Positions 32,479 through 40,821 of a stretch of 48,324 nt of DNA are shown here, one piece after another; position 1 is the first letter of the stretch; every line of letters begins with the position of its first letter. The stretch covers positions 1-48,324 of the forward strand of contig CAKPPI010000003.1 in NCBI GenBank assembly GCA_934177545.1, read 5' to 3'. Below the pieces are notes generated by a model. The model had not been told where the DNA came from and made no database searches. It saw only the letters and a program-made list of their open reading frames with translations. The stretch comes from an uncultured Bacilli bacterium (GTDB lineage Bacteria > Bacillota_I > Bacilli_A > RF39 > UBA660). The translations under genes were made by a program, and so were the position numbers.

Positions 32479-32988
32479 ATGAAAGAATTAGGAGAACACT
32501 TAAAGGAGACTAGAATAAAACATGGTGTTAGTCTAGAAGAAGCAGCCAGTGATTTAAATGTTTCCACTGATTTGCTTGAAAATTTGGAAAGTGCTAACAC
32601 TAAAGCCTTTAAAGATGTTTATGATATAAAAAAAATAATAAAAGAATATGCTAAGTACTTAGGGCTTGATGAAGTAAAGGTCCAAGATGAATTTAATGAT
32701 TTTTTATTTGAACATACTTCCAAGATTTCTTTAGATGATATAATGGAAGCTAAAAAGAAAAAAGAAGAAGAGGAAGCAAAGAAAGAGAAAAAAATATCAT
32801 CTCCTTATACAAAAGTATATAAGCAAAAGAAAAAGAAATTACCTATAATAATAGGGATTATTATTTTTGTCTTTTTTGTTGTGATTGCGGTTTTATTGAT
32901 TAAAGATAAGACTAAGAAACCTGTTATTAATAGTGAATTGAAAGGAAGTAGAAAATATGAATACACCAACCAAGTTAACTGTAGCTAG
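32479..32988 (+). CDS. RodZ/YmfM-like helix-turn-helix membrane protein
   Basis: 169 aa. The N-terminal HTH_25 domain (LGEHLKETRIKHGVSLEEAA, about residues 4-70) is the MreB-binding part in RodZ. A Lys/Glu-rich stretch and one membrane segment (LPIIIGIIIFVFFVVIAVLLI, split; about 117-138) follow. Only about 30 residues lie outside, so the periplasmic beta domain of RodZ is missing. ATG 32479 is used, with TGAGGTTG upstream. It overlaps pgsA by 32 nt. The order ymfM-pgsA-recA-rny matches Bacillus, which supports the assignment. Confidence 0.78.
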   Translation: MKELGEHLKETRIKHGVSLEEAASDLNVSTDLLENLESANTKAFKDVYDIKKIIKEYAKYLGLDEVKVQDEFNDFLFEHTSKISLDDIMEAKKKKEEEEAKKEKKISSPYTKVYKQKKKKLPIIIGIIIFVFFVVIAVLLIKDKTKKPVINSELKGSRKYEYTNQVNCS

Positions 32989-33559
32989 AATACTTATGAC
33001 TATAGTCATGATTTTTATGTTACTATTTCCATTCTATGATGTTGGTATTAATATGCCTAGCTTTTTAGTAGGTGGTGTTTATGTTAAGTTAGAATACTTA
33101 ATTGCTGGAGTAATATTTGTAGTAGCAAGTGTTACTGATTTTCTAGATGGTTATTTAGCTAGAAAAAATAATGAAGTTACTGATCTTGGAAAGATGTTAG
33201 ATGCTATTGCTGATAAAGTTTTAGTAAATAGTGCTTTAATTATTCTTGCTAGTAAAGGTTTTATTTTAACCCTTATTCCAGTTGTTATTATTTTTAGAGA
33301 TACTGTTGTTGATGCTATGAAAATGGAAGCAGCAAGGAAAGGAAAGGTAGTAGCAGCTATTTCTAGTGGAAAGATTAAAACTGCTAGTATGATGGTAGGA
33401 GTTACTTTAACTTTCTTTTATAACTTACCATTTGAAATGATTAATATAAGAGTTAGTGATTTCTTCTTATATTTTGCTACTATTATGTCAGTTGTTTCTA
33501 TGTGTGAGTATTATAAACTTAATAAGAATTTAATTTTACCAGCTAAGGAAAAAGCCTAA
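32957..33559 (+). CDS. pgsA: CDP-diacylglycerol-glycerol-3-phosphate 3-phosphatidyltransferase
   Basis: 200 aa integral membrane enzyme that makes phosphatidylglycerol phosphate, the first step to PG and cardiolipin. The CDP-alcohol phosphatidyltransferase signature D-G-x2-A-R-x8-G-x3-D-x3-D is complete in DFLDGYLARKNNEV through LGKMLDAIADK (about residues 55-85). It has about five membrane segments. MNTPTKLTVARI is a standard start; the ATG sits within the rodZ-like gene after AAAGGAAG. A terminator overlaps its end. Confidence 0.95.
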   Translation: MNTPTKLTVARILMTIVMIFMLLFPFYDVGINMPSFLVGGVYVKLEYLIAGVIFVVASVTDFLDGYLARKNNEVTDLGKMLDAIADKVLVNSALIILASKGFILTLIPVVIIFRDTVVDAMKMEAARKGKVVAAISSGKIKTASMMVGVTLTFFYNLPFEMINIRVSDFFLYFATIMSVVSMCEYYKLNKNLILPAKEKA

Positions 33560-33574
33560 TTTCGGGCTTTTTTT
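33549..33574 (+). terminator. Intrinsic terminator after pgsA
   Basis: AAAAAGCC pairs with GGCTTTTT around TAATTTCG, followed by more T; it overlaps the pgsA stop. It separates pgsA from the independently controlled recA. Confidence 0.85.
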
Positions 33575-33658
33575 GTTTGAATTTGATAAATTCAGCGATT
33601 CTTTTTAGGAAAAATAATAAATTCAAGTTAAAATAGGCCTGAAAATGGCAAAATATAA

Positions 33659-33672
33659 CAAACGATTGTTCG
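33659..33672 (+). promoter_or_regulatory. LexA (SOS) box of recA
   Basis: CAAAC-GATT-GTTCG, one mismatch from CGAAC-N4-GTTCG, located 10 nt upstream of the recA -35. Confidence 0.7.
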
Positions 33673-33682
33673 AAAATTTATC

Positions 33683-33711
33683 TTGACATTTAAAAATTCT
33701 ACTTATAAAAT
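33683..33711 (+). promoter_or_regulatory. recA promoter
   Basis: -35 TTGACA (33683-33688), exactly 17 nt, and -10 TAAAAT (33706-33711), 34 nt before the ATG, with GAGGAGG as ribosome site. Confidence 0.85.
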
Positions 33712-33745
33712 GGGTATATAGACATTTGCACGAGGAGGAAAATTT

Positions 33746-34777
33746 ATGAGCAAAACAATAAAAAAAGATAATAAAGATTTAGACCAGATTTTAGCTGATA
33801 TTGAAAAACAGTTTGGGAAGGGTTCAATTATGTGTCTTGGAGAGGATTCTCATATGAAAATTGATGTGGTATCTAGTGGTTGTCTATCACTTGATGTAGC
33901 ATTAGGAGTAGGAGGTTATCCTAAAGGAAGAATAATTGAAATATATGGACCAGAGTCTAGTGGAAAGACAACATTTGCTTTGCAAGCTATTGCTGAAGTA
34001 CAAAAGACGGGTGGAAGGGCAGCTTTTATTGATGCAGAACATGCTCTTGATCCTGATTATGCCAGAAGACTTGGCGTTAATACTAACGAGTTATTATTAT
34101 CACAACCAGATACTGGGGAACAAGCTTTAGAAATATGTGAAGCCTTAGTTAGAAGTGAAGCTATTAGTATTATAGTAATAGATTCAGTAGCAGCTTTAGT
34201 ACCACAAGCAGAAATTGATGGAGAAATGGGTGACTCACATGTTGGTTTACAAGCAAGACTAATGAGTCAAGCTTTAAGAAAATTATCAGGTACAATTAGT
34301 AAAACTAATACTATTGCTATTTTTATTAATCAGTTAAGAGAAAAAGTAGGAGTTATGTTTGGTAATCCTGAAACTACCCCAGGCGGACGTGCTTTAAAAT
34401 TTTATTCTAGTATAAGATTAGACATTAGACGTAATGAGCAAATTAAAATAGGTGATAAGATAGTTGGTAATAGAACTACTGTTAAAGTTGTTAAAAATAA
34501 AGTAGCTCCACCATTTAAGTCAGCTATTGTGGAAATAATGTATGGGGAAGGAGTATCTAAAGAAGGAGAATTAGTAGACCTTGGAGTAGAAGCTGGTATT
34601 ATAGATAAAGCCGGAGCTTGGTTTTCTTATCAAGGAGAAAAGTTAGGACAAGGTAAAGAAAATGTTAAATTACTTCTTAGGGATAATAAAGAATTAAAAG
34701 AAGAAATAGAAGCTAAAGTAAGAGATTTTTATGGAATAAGTCTAAATAAAGATAAAGAAAAAAAGGAAAAGAAATAG
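33746..34777 (+). CDS. recA: Recombinase RecA
   Basis: 343 aa. RecA forms nucleoprotein filaments for homologous recombination and triggers LexA self-cleavage. Walker A GPESSGKT is at residues 68-75, with Walker B IIVIDSVAALVP, the L2 loop MFGNPETTPGGRALKFY and the KVVKNKVAPPFK block all intact. The C-terminal acidic tail is replaced by a short KDKEKKEKK tail. It stands alone between its SOS-controlled promoter and the rny promoter; cinA, which often precedes recA in Bacilli, is absent. Confidence 0.98.
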   Translation: MSKTIKKDNKDLDQILADIEKQFGKGSIMCLGEDSHMKIDVVSSGCLSLDVALGVGGYPKGRIIEIYGPESSGKTTFALQAIAEVQKTGGRAAFIDAEHALDPDYARRLGVNTNELLLSQPDTGEQALEICEALVRSEAISIIVIDSVAALVPQAEIDGEMGDSHVGLQARLMSQALRKLSGTISKTNTIAIFINQLREKVGVMFGNPETTPGGRALKFYSSIRLDIRRNEQIKIGDKIVGNRTTVKVVKNKVAPPFKSAIVEIMYGEGVSKEGELVDLGVEAGIIDKAGAWFSYQGEKLGQGKENVKLLLRDNKELKEEIEAKVRDFYGISLNKDKEKKEKK

Positions 34778-34808
34778 TATTTACTCATTATAAATACATT
34801 TTCTTTTC

Positions 34809-34837
34809 TTGACATTCATTTTATTGCAACGTACAAT
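34809..34837 (+). promoter_or_regulatory. rny promoter
   Basis: Perfect -35 TTGACA (34809-34814), 17-nt spacer and -10 TACAAT (34832-34837). GTGGAGGT is the ribosome site. Confidence 0.85.
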
Positions 34838-34882
34838 AGAATTAGATTATAAGAAAAATTATAAATCTTAGTGGAGGTAAAA

Positions 34883-36436
34883 ATGAATCAACTTATACTC
34901 TCCACTTTACTATTGTTAGTTGGACTAGTAATTGGTTTTGGGTTAACCATGTTAATTAATACATTAAGAAAAAATAATGCATCAAATAAAATAGAAGAGA
35001 TGTTAGAGGAAGCTAATAAAAAAGCTGATCAATTAAAACGTGATTCTATAATGGAAGCAAAAGAAAAAAATTATCAATTAAAACAAGAAGTTGATAAAGA
35101 AATCAAAGAAAAAAAACAAGAATTAAAAGAGAATGAATTACGTTTAGAAAAACGCGAAAGTAGCATGGACAAAAGAGATGAGATTTGTCAAAAAAGAGAA
35201 GCTACTTTAGATGAGAGAGAAGAAAAACTAACCCAAAGACAAAAAGAAATTCAACAAGAACAAATTGAAGTGGAGAATTTAAAAAAAGAACAATTGGACT
35301 TATTAGAGAAAATATCTGGATTTAGTAAGGAAAAAGCTAAAGAAGTAGTAATGCAAAAAGTAAAAGAAGCTATGGCAAGAGAGGTTACTGTCTATATCAA
35401 TGAAAAAGAAATGGAAGCTAAAATTACAGCTGAGAAAAAGGCTAAAGAGTTAATAGTTACTTCTATGCAAAGATATGCTGCTGATATTGCTAGTGACCAA
35501 ACAGTTACGGTTGTATCACTACCTAATGAAGATATGAAGGGAAGATTAATTGGTCGAGAAGGTAGAAATATCAGAACAATTGAAGCGGTAACAGGGGTGG
35601 ACTTAATTATCGATGATACTCCAGAAGCAGTAGTATTATCAAGCTTTGATCCATTACGTAGAGAAATAGCTAGAGTTATGTTAGAAACTTTAATAAAAGA
35701 TGGAAGAGTTCATCCTACTAGAATAGAAGAAGTATATGACAAAGTAGCTAAAGAAATGAAAGAACAAATAATGGACTATGGAAATGGTGCTTTGTTTGAA
35801 CTTGGGATAACTAAAATGAATCCTGAGTTAATTGAATTAGTAGGAAAACTTCATTTTAGAACTAGTTATGGTCAAAATGCTTTAAGCCATTCTTTAGAGG
35901 TGGCTGAACTTTCAGGTCTTATGGCAGCTGAGATTGGTGAAGATGTTAATCTTGCTAAAAGAGCCGGACTTTTACATGATATTGGTAAAGCAGTTGATCA
36001 TGAAATTGAAGGAAGTCATGTAAGTATTGGTGTTGATCTTGCTAAGAAATATGGAGAAGGTGAGGTAGTCATTAATGCTATTGCTTCTCATCATGGGGAT
36101 ACTGATTCAACTAGTGTTATAGCTAATTTAGTAGCGATAGCTGATGCTTTATCGGCATCTCGCCCAGGAGCTAGAAATGACTCCTTAGAAAACTATATAA
36201 GAAGATTAACAGAACTAGAAGCAGTAGCTTCAGATATAGAAGGTGTTTCTAAATCTTATGCTATGCAAGCAGGACGTGAATTAAGAGTGATTGTAGAGCC
36301 TGAAAAAGTTGATGACTTACAAGCTCACCGTATTGCTAGAGAAATAAAAGAAAAGATTGAAACAACTTTAAAATATCCAGGTACTATTAAAATAGCAGTT
36401 GTTCGTGAGACAAGAGCTTTAGAAGAAGCAAAATAA
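34883..36436 (+). CDS. rny: Ribonuclease Y
   Basis: 517 aa membrane-bound endoribonuclease that starts mRNA decay. It has an N-terminal anchor (LSTLLLLVGLVIGFGLTML), a long coiled coil (about 30-195), a KH domain (GRLIGREGRNIRTIEAVTGV, about 220-240) and an HD domain with LLHDIGKAVDHE as metal site (about 365). ATG 34883 is used; GTG 34871 would overlap the GGAGGT ribosome site. It is convergent with RNase J, so both main RNA-decay enzymes sit tail to tail here. ymdB, its usual Bacillus neighbour, is absent. Confidence 0.97.
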   Translation: MNQLILSTLLLLVGLVIGFGLTMLINTLRKNNASNKIEEMLEEANKKADQLKRDSIMEAKEKNYQLKQEVDKEIKEKKQELKENELRLEKRESSMDKRDEICQKREATLDEREEKLTQRQKEIQQEQIEVENLKKEQLDLLEKISGFSKEKAKEVVMQKVKEAMAREVTVYINEKEMEAKITAEKKAKELIVTSMQRYAADIASDQTVTVVSLPNEDMKGRLIGREGRNIRTIEAVTGVDLIIDDTPEAVVLSSFDPLRREIARVMLETLIKDGRVHPTRIEEVYDKVAKEMKEQIMDYGNGALFELGITKMNPELIELVGKLHFRTSYGQNALSHSLEVAELSGLMAAEIGEDVNLAKRAGLLHDIGKAVDHEIEGSHVSIGVDLAKKYGEGEVVINAIASHHGDTDSTSVIANLVAIADALSASRPGARNDSLENYIRRLTELEAVASDIEGVSKSYAMQAGRELRVIVEPEKVDDLQAHRIAREIKEKIETTLKYPGTIKIAVVRETRALEEAK

Positions 36437-36467
36437 AAGCCAAGGAATTAGATTTTTTCCTTGACTT
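36437..36467. terminator. Bidirectional terminator between rny and RNase J
   Basis: AAGCCAAGGAA (36437-36447) pairs with TTCCTTGACTT (36457-36467), one mismatch, followed by T-runs. It overlaps the RNase J stop. Confidence 0.75.
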
Positions 36468-38133
36468 CTTTTTTTACATCTAAAATTATAGGTAGTAGAA
36501 GTGGTCTTCTTCCAGTAAGTTCATATACATAGCTAGATAAATCTTGACTAATAGTTGTTTTCAAATCACTAAAACTTACATGAGAATCATTTAACTTCTT
36601 GGTAATTAAATTACCAGCCATATTTTCAATTTTTCTTAAAAGTTCTTCATTTTCATTAACAAGAACAAATCCTCTTGTGGTAATATTGGGTTTAATTAAT
36701 AGTTTTTTAGCTTGAAAATCAATATTAATAATTACAACTAAAATACCATCATTAGCCATTATCTTACGATCGTGAATAACAGCACTTCCAACTTCACCAA
36801 CTCTTGATCCATCTACATAAATAGGAGTATTAGGATAACTTTCTCCCTTACTAATCTTATGATTATTTAAAATAAGACTATCCCCATTTTTTAAGATAAA
36901 AGTATTTTCTTTCGGAATACCACAATCAATTCCAAGTTCTGCATGTCTTTTAAGCATGCGATAGTCACCGTGGAATGGCATTAAATACTTAGGATTTAAT
37001 AATCTAATCATTAATTTTAATTCTTCTTGATTAGCATGTCCTGATGTATGAAGACTATTAATAGTCATATTTGTAAAGACTTTAACACCTTTTAGATATA
37101 ATTTGTTAATTGTTTTAGAAATACTTAAAGCATTTCCAGGGATTGCACTACTTGAAAATATTACAATATCATCTGGTCTTAACTTAATTTGTTTATGTGT
37201 TCCATCTGCGATTCTTGATAAGGCAGCAAGTGGTTCTCCTTGAGATCCGGTACAAAGAATGGTTACTTCTCCTGGTTTTAAATTATTAGCTTCATCTGCA
37301 CGAATTAGTAATTCTTTGTGATCAATATATCCACCTTTTATGGAAATATCAATATTGTTTTCCATAGATCTTCCAAATACACAAATTTTTCTATTATGTT
37401 TATAACAAGACTCAAATATATGCTTTAATCTATATATATTAGAAGCGAAAGTAGCGATAATTATCCTATTATACTTATACTTATCAAATATATCAGTTAA
37501 AGTATCATCAACTCTTGACTCACTAATACTCATTCCTTCGTTTAAGGCATTAGTAGAATCACTTATTAATAAATCAACCCCTTGATGACCAATAGTAGCC
37601 ATCTTATAAAGATCAGCCATAGGACCGATAGGTGTTAGATCAAACTTAAAGTCTCCTGTTGTTACGATAGTTCCATTAGGAGTTTTAACCACTATCCCAT
37701 GTGAATCGGGGATGGAGTGGGTTGTTCTAATAAAATCTATTTCAAAGTATTTAAATTTAACAATTGTTTGATCATTATAAACATAAAGATTATCATAACG
37801 AATGTTACGATCTTTTAATTTCATATCTATTAATTCTTTTGCTTGATTTGGTGCATAAATAGCAGGTATATTTACCATTTGTAATAAGAATGGTATAGCT
37901 CCAATATGATCTTCATGACCATGAGTTATAAATAAAGCTTTAATTTTATCTTCGTTTTGTTTCAAAAAAGAATAGTCTGGTAATACATAATCTATTCCTA
38001 ATAAATCTCCTGCAAAAGAAACACCAGCATCTAAAATAATAATTTCATCTTTATGTATGACGCAGTACATATTACGTCCAACTTCACCTAAGCCACCTAG
38101 AACAATAACCTTTGTTTCATCTGACTTATTCAT
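36448..38133 (-). CDS. Ribonuclease J
   Basis: 561 aa metallo-beta-lactamase/beta-CASP RNase with 5'-3' exonuclease and endonuclease activity. The zinc motif HGHEDH is at residues 71-76, GDFKFDLTP provides the Asp and SDSTNA the next ligand region. The beta-CASP part includes IVIFSSSAIPGN and LHTSGHANQEELK, and a C-terminal domain follows (about 455-561). ATG 38133 is preceded by AAAGGAG; the longer frame to 38181 lacks a ribosome site and is not used. I cannot tell rnjA from rnjB from this alone; the length fits either. Confidence 0.94.
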   Translation of the reverse strand: MNKSDETKVIVLGGLGEVGRNMYCVIHKDEIIILDAGVSFAGDLLGIDYVLPDYSFLKQNEDKIKALFITHGHEDHIGAIPFLLQMVNIPAIYAPNQAKELIDMKLKDRNIRYDNLYVYNDQTIVKFKYFEIDFIRTTHSIPDSHGIVVKTPNGTIVTTGDFKFDLTPIGPMADLYKMATIGHQGVDLLISDSTNALNEGMSISESRVDDTLTDIFDKYKYNRIIIATFASNIYRLKHIFESCYKHNRKICVFGRSMENNIDISIKGGYIDHKELLIRADEANNLKPGEVTILCTGSQGEPLAALSRIADGTHKQIKLRPDDIVIFSSSAIPGNALSISKTINKLYLKGVKVFTNMTINSLHTSGHANQEELKLMIRLLNPKYLMPFHGDYRMLKRHAELGIDCGIPKENTFILKNGDSLILNNHKISKGESYPNTPIYVDGSRVGEVGSAVIHDRKIMANDGILVVIINIDFQAKKLLIKPNITTRGFVLVNENEELLRKIENMAGNLITKKLNDSHVSFSDLKTTISQDLSSYVYELTGRRPLLLPIILDVKKEVKEKI

Positions 38134-38214
38134 TTTTTCTCCTTTCTTTGAAGTTAATAATAAGAAAGAACTAACCGACATAAATTATACTATATAAATA
38201 AATATTTGTCTAGC

Positions 38215-38321
38215 TTGACTTTTCAGAAAAAAAGTGGTATAATCTAGCCACAAATATGGGGGGAGTATAGCAAATGACTTAGGCTAAAACTCTTGCTATT
38301 TTAGGCAATTGGTGGTATAAT
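38215..38321 (+). promoter_or_regulatory. Tandem promoters of the adhesin operon
   Basis: P1 has TTGACT (38215-38220), 17 nt and TATAAT (38238-38243). P2 has TTGCTA (38293-38298), 17 nt and TATAAT (38316-38321). Both carry the identical 10-mer GTGGTATAAT, an extended -10. Between them ATAGCAA (38267-38273) and TTGCTAT (38293-38299) form an inverted repeat that covers the P2 -35. The arrangement suggests regulation, switching, or a short leader RNA from P1. Confidence 0.7.
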
Positions 38322-38335
38322 ATAGGCACCAATTG
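38306..38335. repeat. Inverted repeat enclosing the P2 -10 box
   Basis: CAATTGGTG (38306-38314) and CACCAATTG (38327-38335) are a perfect 9-bp inverted repeat with a 12-nt centre that contains TATAAT. It looks like an operator placed to block P2, or a hairpin at the 5' end of the P1 transcript. Confidence 0.7.
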
Positions 38336-38353
38336 AGATTAGGGGGTAAAATT

Positions 38354-40183
38354 ATGAAAGATAATCTAAAAAAAGTTGGAATGTTGTCATTAATAATAAT
38401 GATGATTAGTTCGTTTTTTTCAGGACTTGTATTAAATGTAGAAGCAGCTTCTGTTCCAAAGTCTTTTACAGCAACTTCTGAAAAGTATCTTGATGGTTAT
38501 ATTGCTGGATATCATTTTGGAAAGAAGAAAAATAGTGCCGGAGGATATGTTTATTGTAACAATATTCACAAAGGAACTCCACATGGTGAAAAAATGACAC
38601 TTGTGGGACAAGCTCCAGCAGGTATTGCTTACATTTTATCTAATGGTTATCCAAGTAAGAAAATCACAGGAAATAGTGATTATGATTACTATATTACACA
38701 AGCGGCTGTTTGGTGGTATCTAGATGATACAACTGGTTCTAATAACTTATCAAAAAGTTTTAAAACAACAGGTAGTGACCCACATGGGTTAAGAAAATAT
38801 GTTAAGTCATTAGTTACAGCAGCAAAAAAAGTAAAAGGTTACTCTACAGCTAGTCTTACAGTTAATAATGCTAGTAGTGCTATGACTTTATCTAGTGACA
38901 AAAATTATTATGTTTCAAATAGTATTGGTGTAACTGCTAAATCTGTAAGTGGTAAATATAGTGTATCTTTATCAGGAGCACCTAGTGGAACAAGAATTGT
39001 TAATGCTTCAACTTTGAGCGATGCTAGTTCTTTTGCTACTAATGAAAAATTTAAAGTAATGGTACCAGTATCTAGTGCTCAAAATTTAAAAACAACTATT
39101 ACAGTAAATGTTAAAGCTACGGGGAAGGTTAATAAAGCTTATGAATATAAGTCATCTGATAGTTCAGTACAAAATGTTTATGGAAAAGCTTTATATCCAA
39201 CAACTAGCAACTTATCAGCTAAAACTACACTTAATTTAGCAACAAGTAAAGTATCAATTACAAAAATTGATTCAAAAACTAAGCAAGGTTTAGCTGGAGC
39301 TACATTTGTTTTATATGATAACTCTGGTAAACAAATTACAACTTGGACATCAACAACAGGAGCTCATATAATTCAAAACTTACCAAATGGTACTTATACA
39401 TTAAAAGAAACAAAAGCACCAGCTGGATACAAAATAAGTAAAGAATCAACAACCTTTACAATAAGTGATACTAATCGTGATGTAACAGTTAAAGTAGAAA
39501 ATACACTTTATAGTAAAGTATCAATTGTTAAGATTGATTCTAAAACTAAAGTTGTTTTAGCTGGAGCAGAATTTGTTTTATATGATAATTCTGGAAAGAA
39601 GATAACATCTTGGACATCAACTGGTAAAGCTCATGTAATTCAAAACTTACCAAATGGTACTTATACATTAAAAGAAACAAAAGCACCAGCTGGATATAAA
39701 ATAAGTAAAGAATCAACAACCTTTACAATTAGTGATACTAATCGTGATGTAACAGTTAAAGTAGAAAATACAGCTTTAACTAAATTAGTAAACATTGTTA
39801 AGATTGATAAATCAACAGGACAACCTCTTGCAGGTGCTCATTTAGTAGTAAAAAATGAAAAAGGTGAAACAATAGCTGACTTTGTTAGTACAGAAGAACC
39901 TTATGTAATTAAGGATTTAGCTGATGGCAAATATAGTGTATATGAAGTAGAAGCACCTGATGGTTATAAAAAATCAGAAGCAACTTATTATTTCACAATA
40001 AGTGATGGTAATACTGTTGCTAGCGTTACAGTTGAGAATGAAAAGGATGTACCAGAGGAAGTAGTTGAGGTTCCTAATACAGGAAACAATGATACAGTAA
40101 TTCCTATAGCTCTTGGTTCAACGGCTCTATTATCCAGTGTTGGTTTTGTATACTATAATGAAAAGAAGAAAAAACAACAATAA
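38354..40183 (+). CDS. Thioester-domain, CnaB-repeat cell-wall adhesin (sortase substrate)
   Basis: 609 aa surface protein. It has a signal peptide cleaved near VEA-AS (31/32). A thioester domain follows, with Cys68 (YVYCNN) and Gln116 (ITQAAVWWY), the pair that forms an internal thioester able to bond covalently to host surfaces. A middle domain (about 170-295) precedes three CnaB/SpaA-type repeats (about 298-385, 387-475 and 478-565) with Lys-containing first strands (SKVSITKID and similar) and YxLKE/YSVYEVEAP segments, consistent with isopeptide bonds. The C-terminus is a sorting signal with VPNTG instead of LPxTG, a hydrophobic stretch and KKKKQQ. ATG 38354 follows TTAGGGGG. The sortase gene overlaps its end. 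Confidence 0.88.
   Translation: MKDNLKKVGMLSLIIMMISSFFSGLVLNVEAASVPKSFTATSEKYLDGYIAGYHFGKKKNSAGGYVYCNNIHKGTPHGEKMTLVGQAPAGIAYILSNGYPSKKITGNSDYDYYITQAAVWWYLDDTTGSNNLSKSFKTTGSDPHGLRKYVKSLVTAAKKVKGYSTASLTVNNASSAMTLSSDKNYYVSNSIGVTAKSVSGKYSVSLSGAPSGTRIVNASTLSDASSFATNEKFKVMVPVSSAQNLKTTITVNVKATGKVNKAYEYKSSDSSVQNVYGKALYPTTSNLSAKTTLNLATSKVSITKIDSKTKQGLAGATFVLYDNSGKQITTWTSTTGAHIIQNLPNGTYTLKETKAPAGYKISKESTTFTISDTNRDVTVKVENTLYSKVSIVKIDSKTKVVLAGAEFVLYDNSGKKITSWTSTGKAHVIQNLPNGTYTLKETKAPAGYKISKESTTFTISDTNRDVTVKVENTALTKLVNIVKIDKSTGQPLAGAHLVVKNEKGETIADFVSTEEPYVIKDLADGKYSVYEVEAPDGYKKSEATYYFTISDGNTVASVTVENEKDVPEEVVEVPNTGNNDTVIPIALGSTALLSSVGFVYYNEKKKKQQ
39371..39505 (+). repeat. 135-bp direct repeat, copy 1 (CnaB unit)
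   Basis: Second half of the first CnaB unit. It matches 39638-39772 with only two differences, both synonymous (TAC/TAT, ATA/ATT), at an offset of 267 bp (89 codons). The first halves of the units are clearly more diverged. Confidence 0.9.
39638..39772 (+). repeat. 135-bp direct repeat, copy 2 (CnaB unit)
   Basis: Partner of the repeat at 39371-39505, 133 of 135 bases identical. The third CnaB unit downstream shares the fold but not the DNA sequence. Confidence 0.9.
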
Positions 40184-40799
40184 TATATTATCTTCTAATA
40201 TAGTTGCATTAATTAGTGCGATAGTAATTGTTATTGGTTTATTTCTAATATTTTATAATTTCATTAATAAAAAACGTTTAGTTGCTTATGACTATATCAA
40301 TGAGCAACTAAACACTAATGTTGAAGTTAAAAATATTACATCAGCAGATGAACCAGAAGAAAAGGAAGAAGAAGATAATACTGATAATGATTTAGAACAT
40401 TATATAGGTTATTTGGAAATACCAAAAATAGGATTTAATAGGGGCTTTTATAATATTGCTTCTCCTAATAATACAGTGGAAAGTAATATTCAAGTTATTA
40501 ATGGAAGTAAAATGCCAAATAAGAAAAATGGTAACCTAATTATCGCTGGTCACTCTGGAACTGGTTGGAAAGCTTTCTTTAATGACTTATATCAATTAAA
40601 TGTTGGAGATCAAGCTATTGTAACTTATAAAAATCGTAAGTATACATATCAAATCGAAAATATTTCTAAACAAGCAAAAACAGGTACTCTTACCATTAAG
40701 AGAAATAAAAATAAGACAACATTGACACTAATAACATGTACAAATAACGATAGTACTACTCAGACCATTTATGTGGCTAGTCTAGTTAATGTATCATAA
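40158..40799 (+). CDS. Sortase lacking the usual catalytic Arg
   Basis: 213 aa. It has an N-terminal membrane anchor (about 13-35), an acidic linker (62-80) and a sortase domain. His132 (AGHSGTGWKAF) and Cys194 (TLITC) are present. The residue aligned with Arg197 of S. aureus SrtA (RKIFVA) is Gln202 (QTIYVA), so the third catalytic residue is missing. The overall form resembles small class D/pilin-type sortases. The ATG lies 26 nt inside the adhesin gene with no evident ribosome site, so it is translationally coupled. The likely substrate is the adjacent VPNTG adhesin. Confidence 0.82.
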   Translation: MKRRKNNNNILSSNIVALISAIVIVIGLFLIFYNFINKKRLVAYDYINEQLNTNVEVKNITSADEPEEKEEEDNTDNDLEHYIGYLEIPKIGFNRGFYNIASPNNTVESNIQVINGSKMPNKKNGNLIIAGHSGTGWKAFFNDLYQLNVGDQAIVTYKNRKYTYQIENISKQAKTGTLTIKRNKNKTTLTLITCTNNDSTTQTIYVASLVNVS

Positions 40800-40821
40800 A
40801 AATAAAAGGGGGGTGTTGGTG

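Noticed and set aside
34777..34800. GTATTTA/TAAATAC hairpin after recA as terminator
   Set aside because: Seven A/T-rich pairs and a poor T-tract; stability is doubtful.
38256..38273. Riboswitch in the adhesin leader
   Set aside because: No known aptamer core could be recognised; only inverted repeats are supported.
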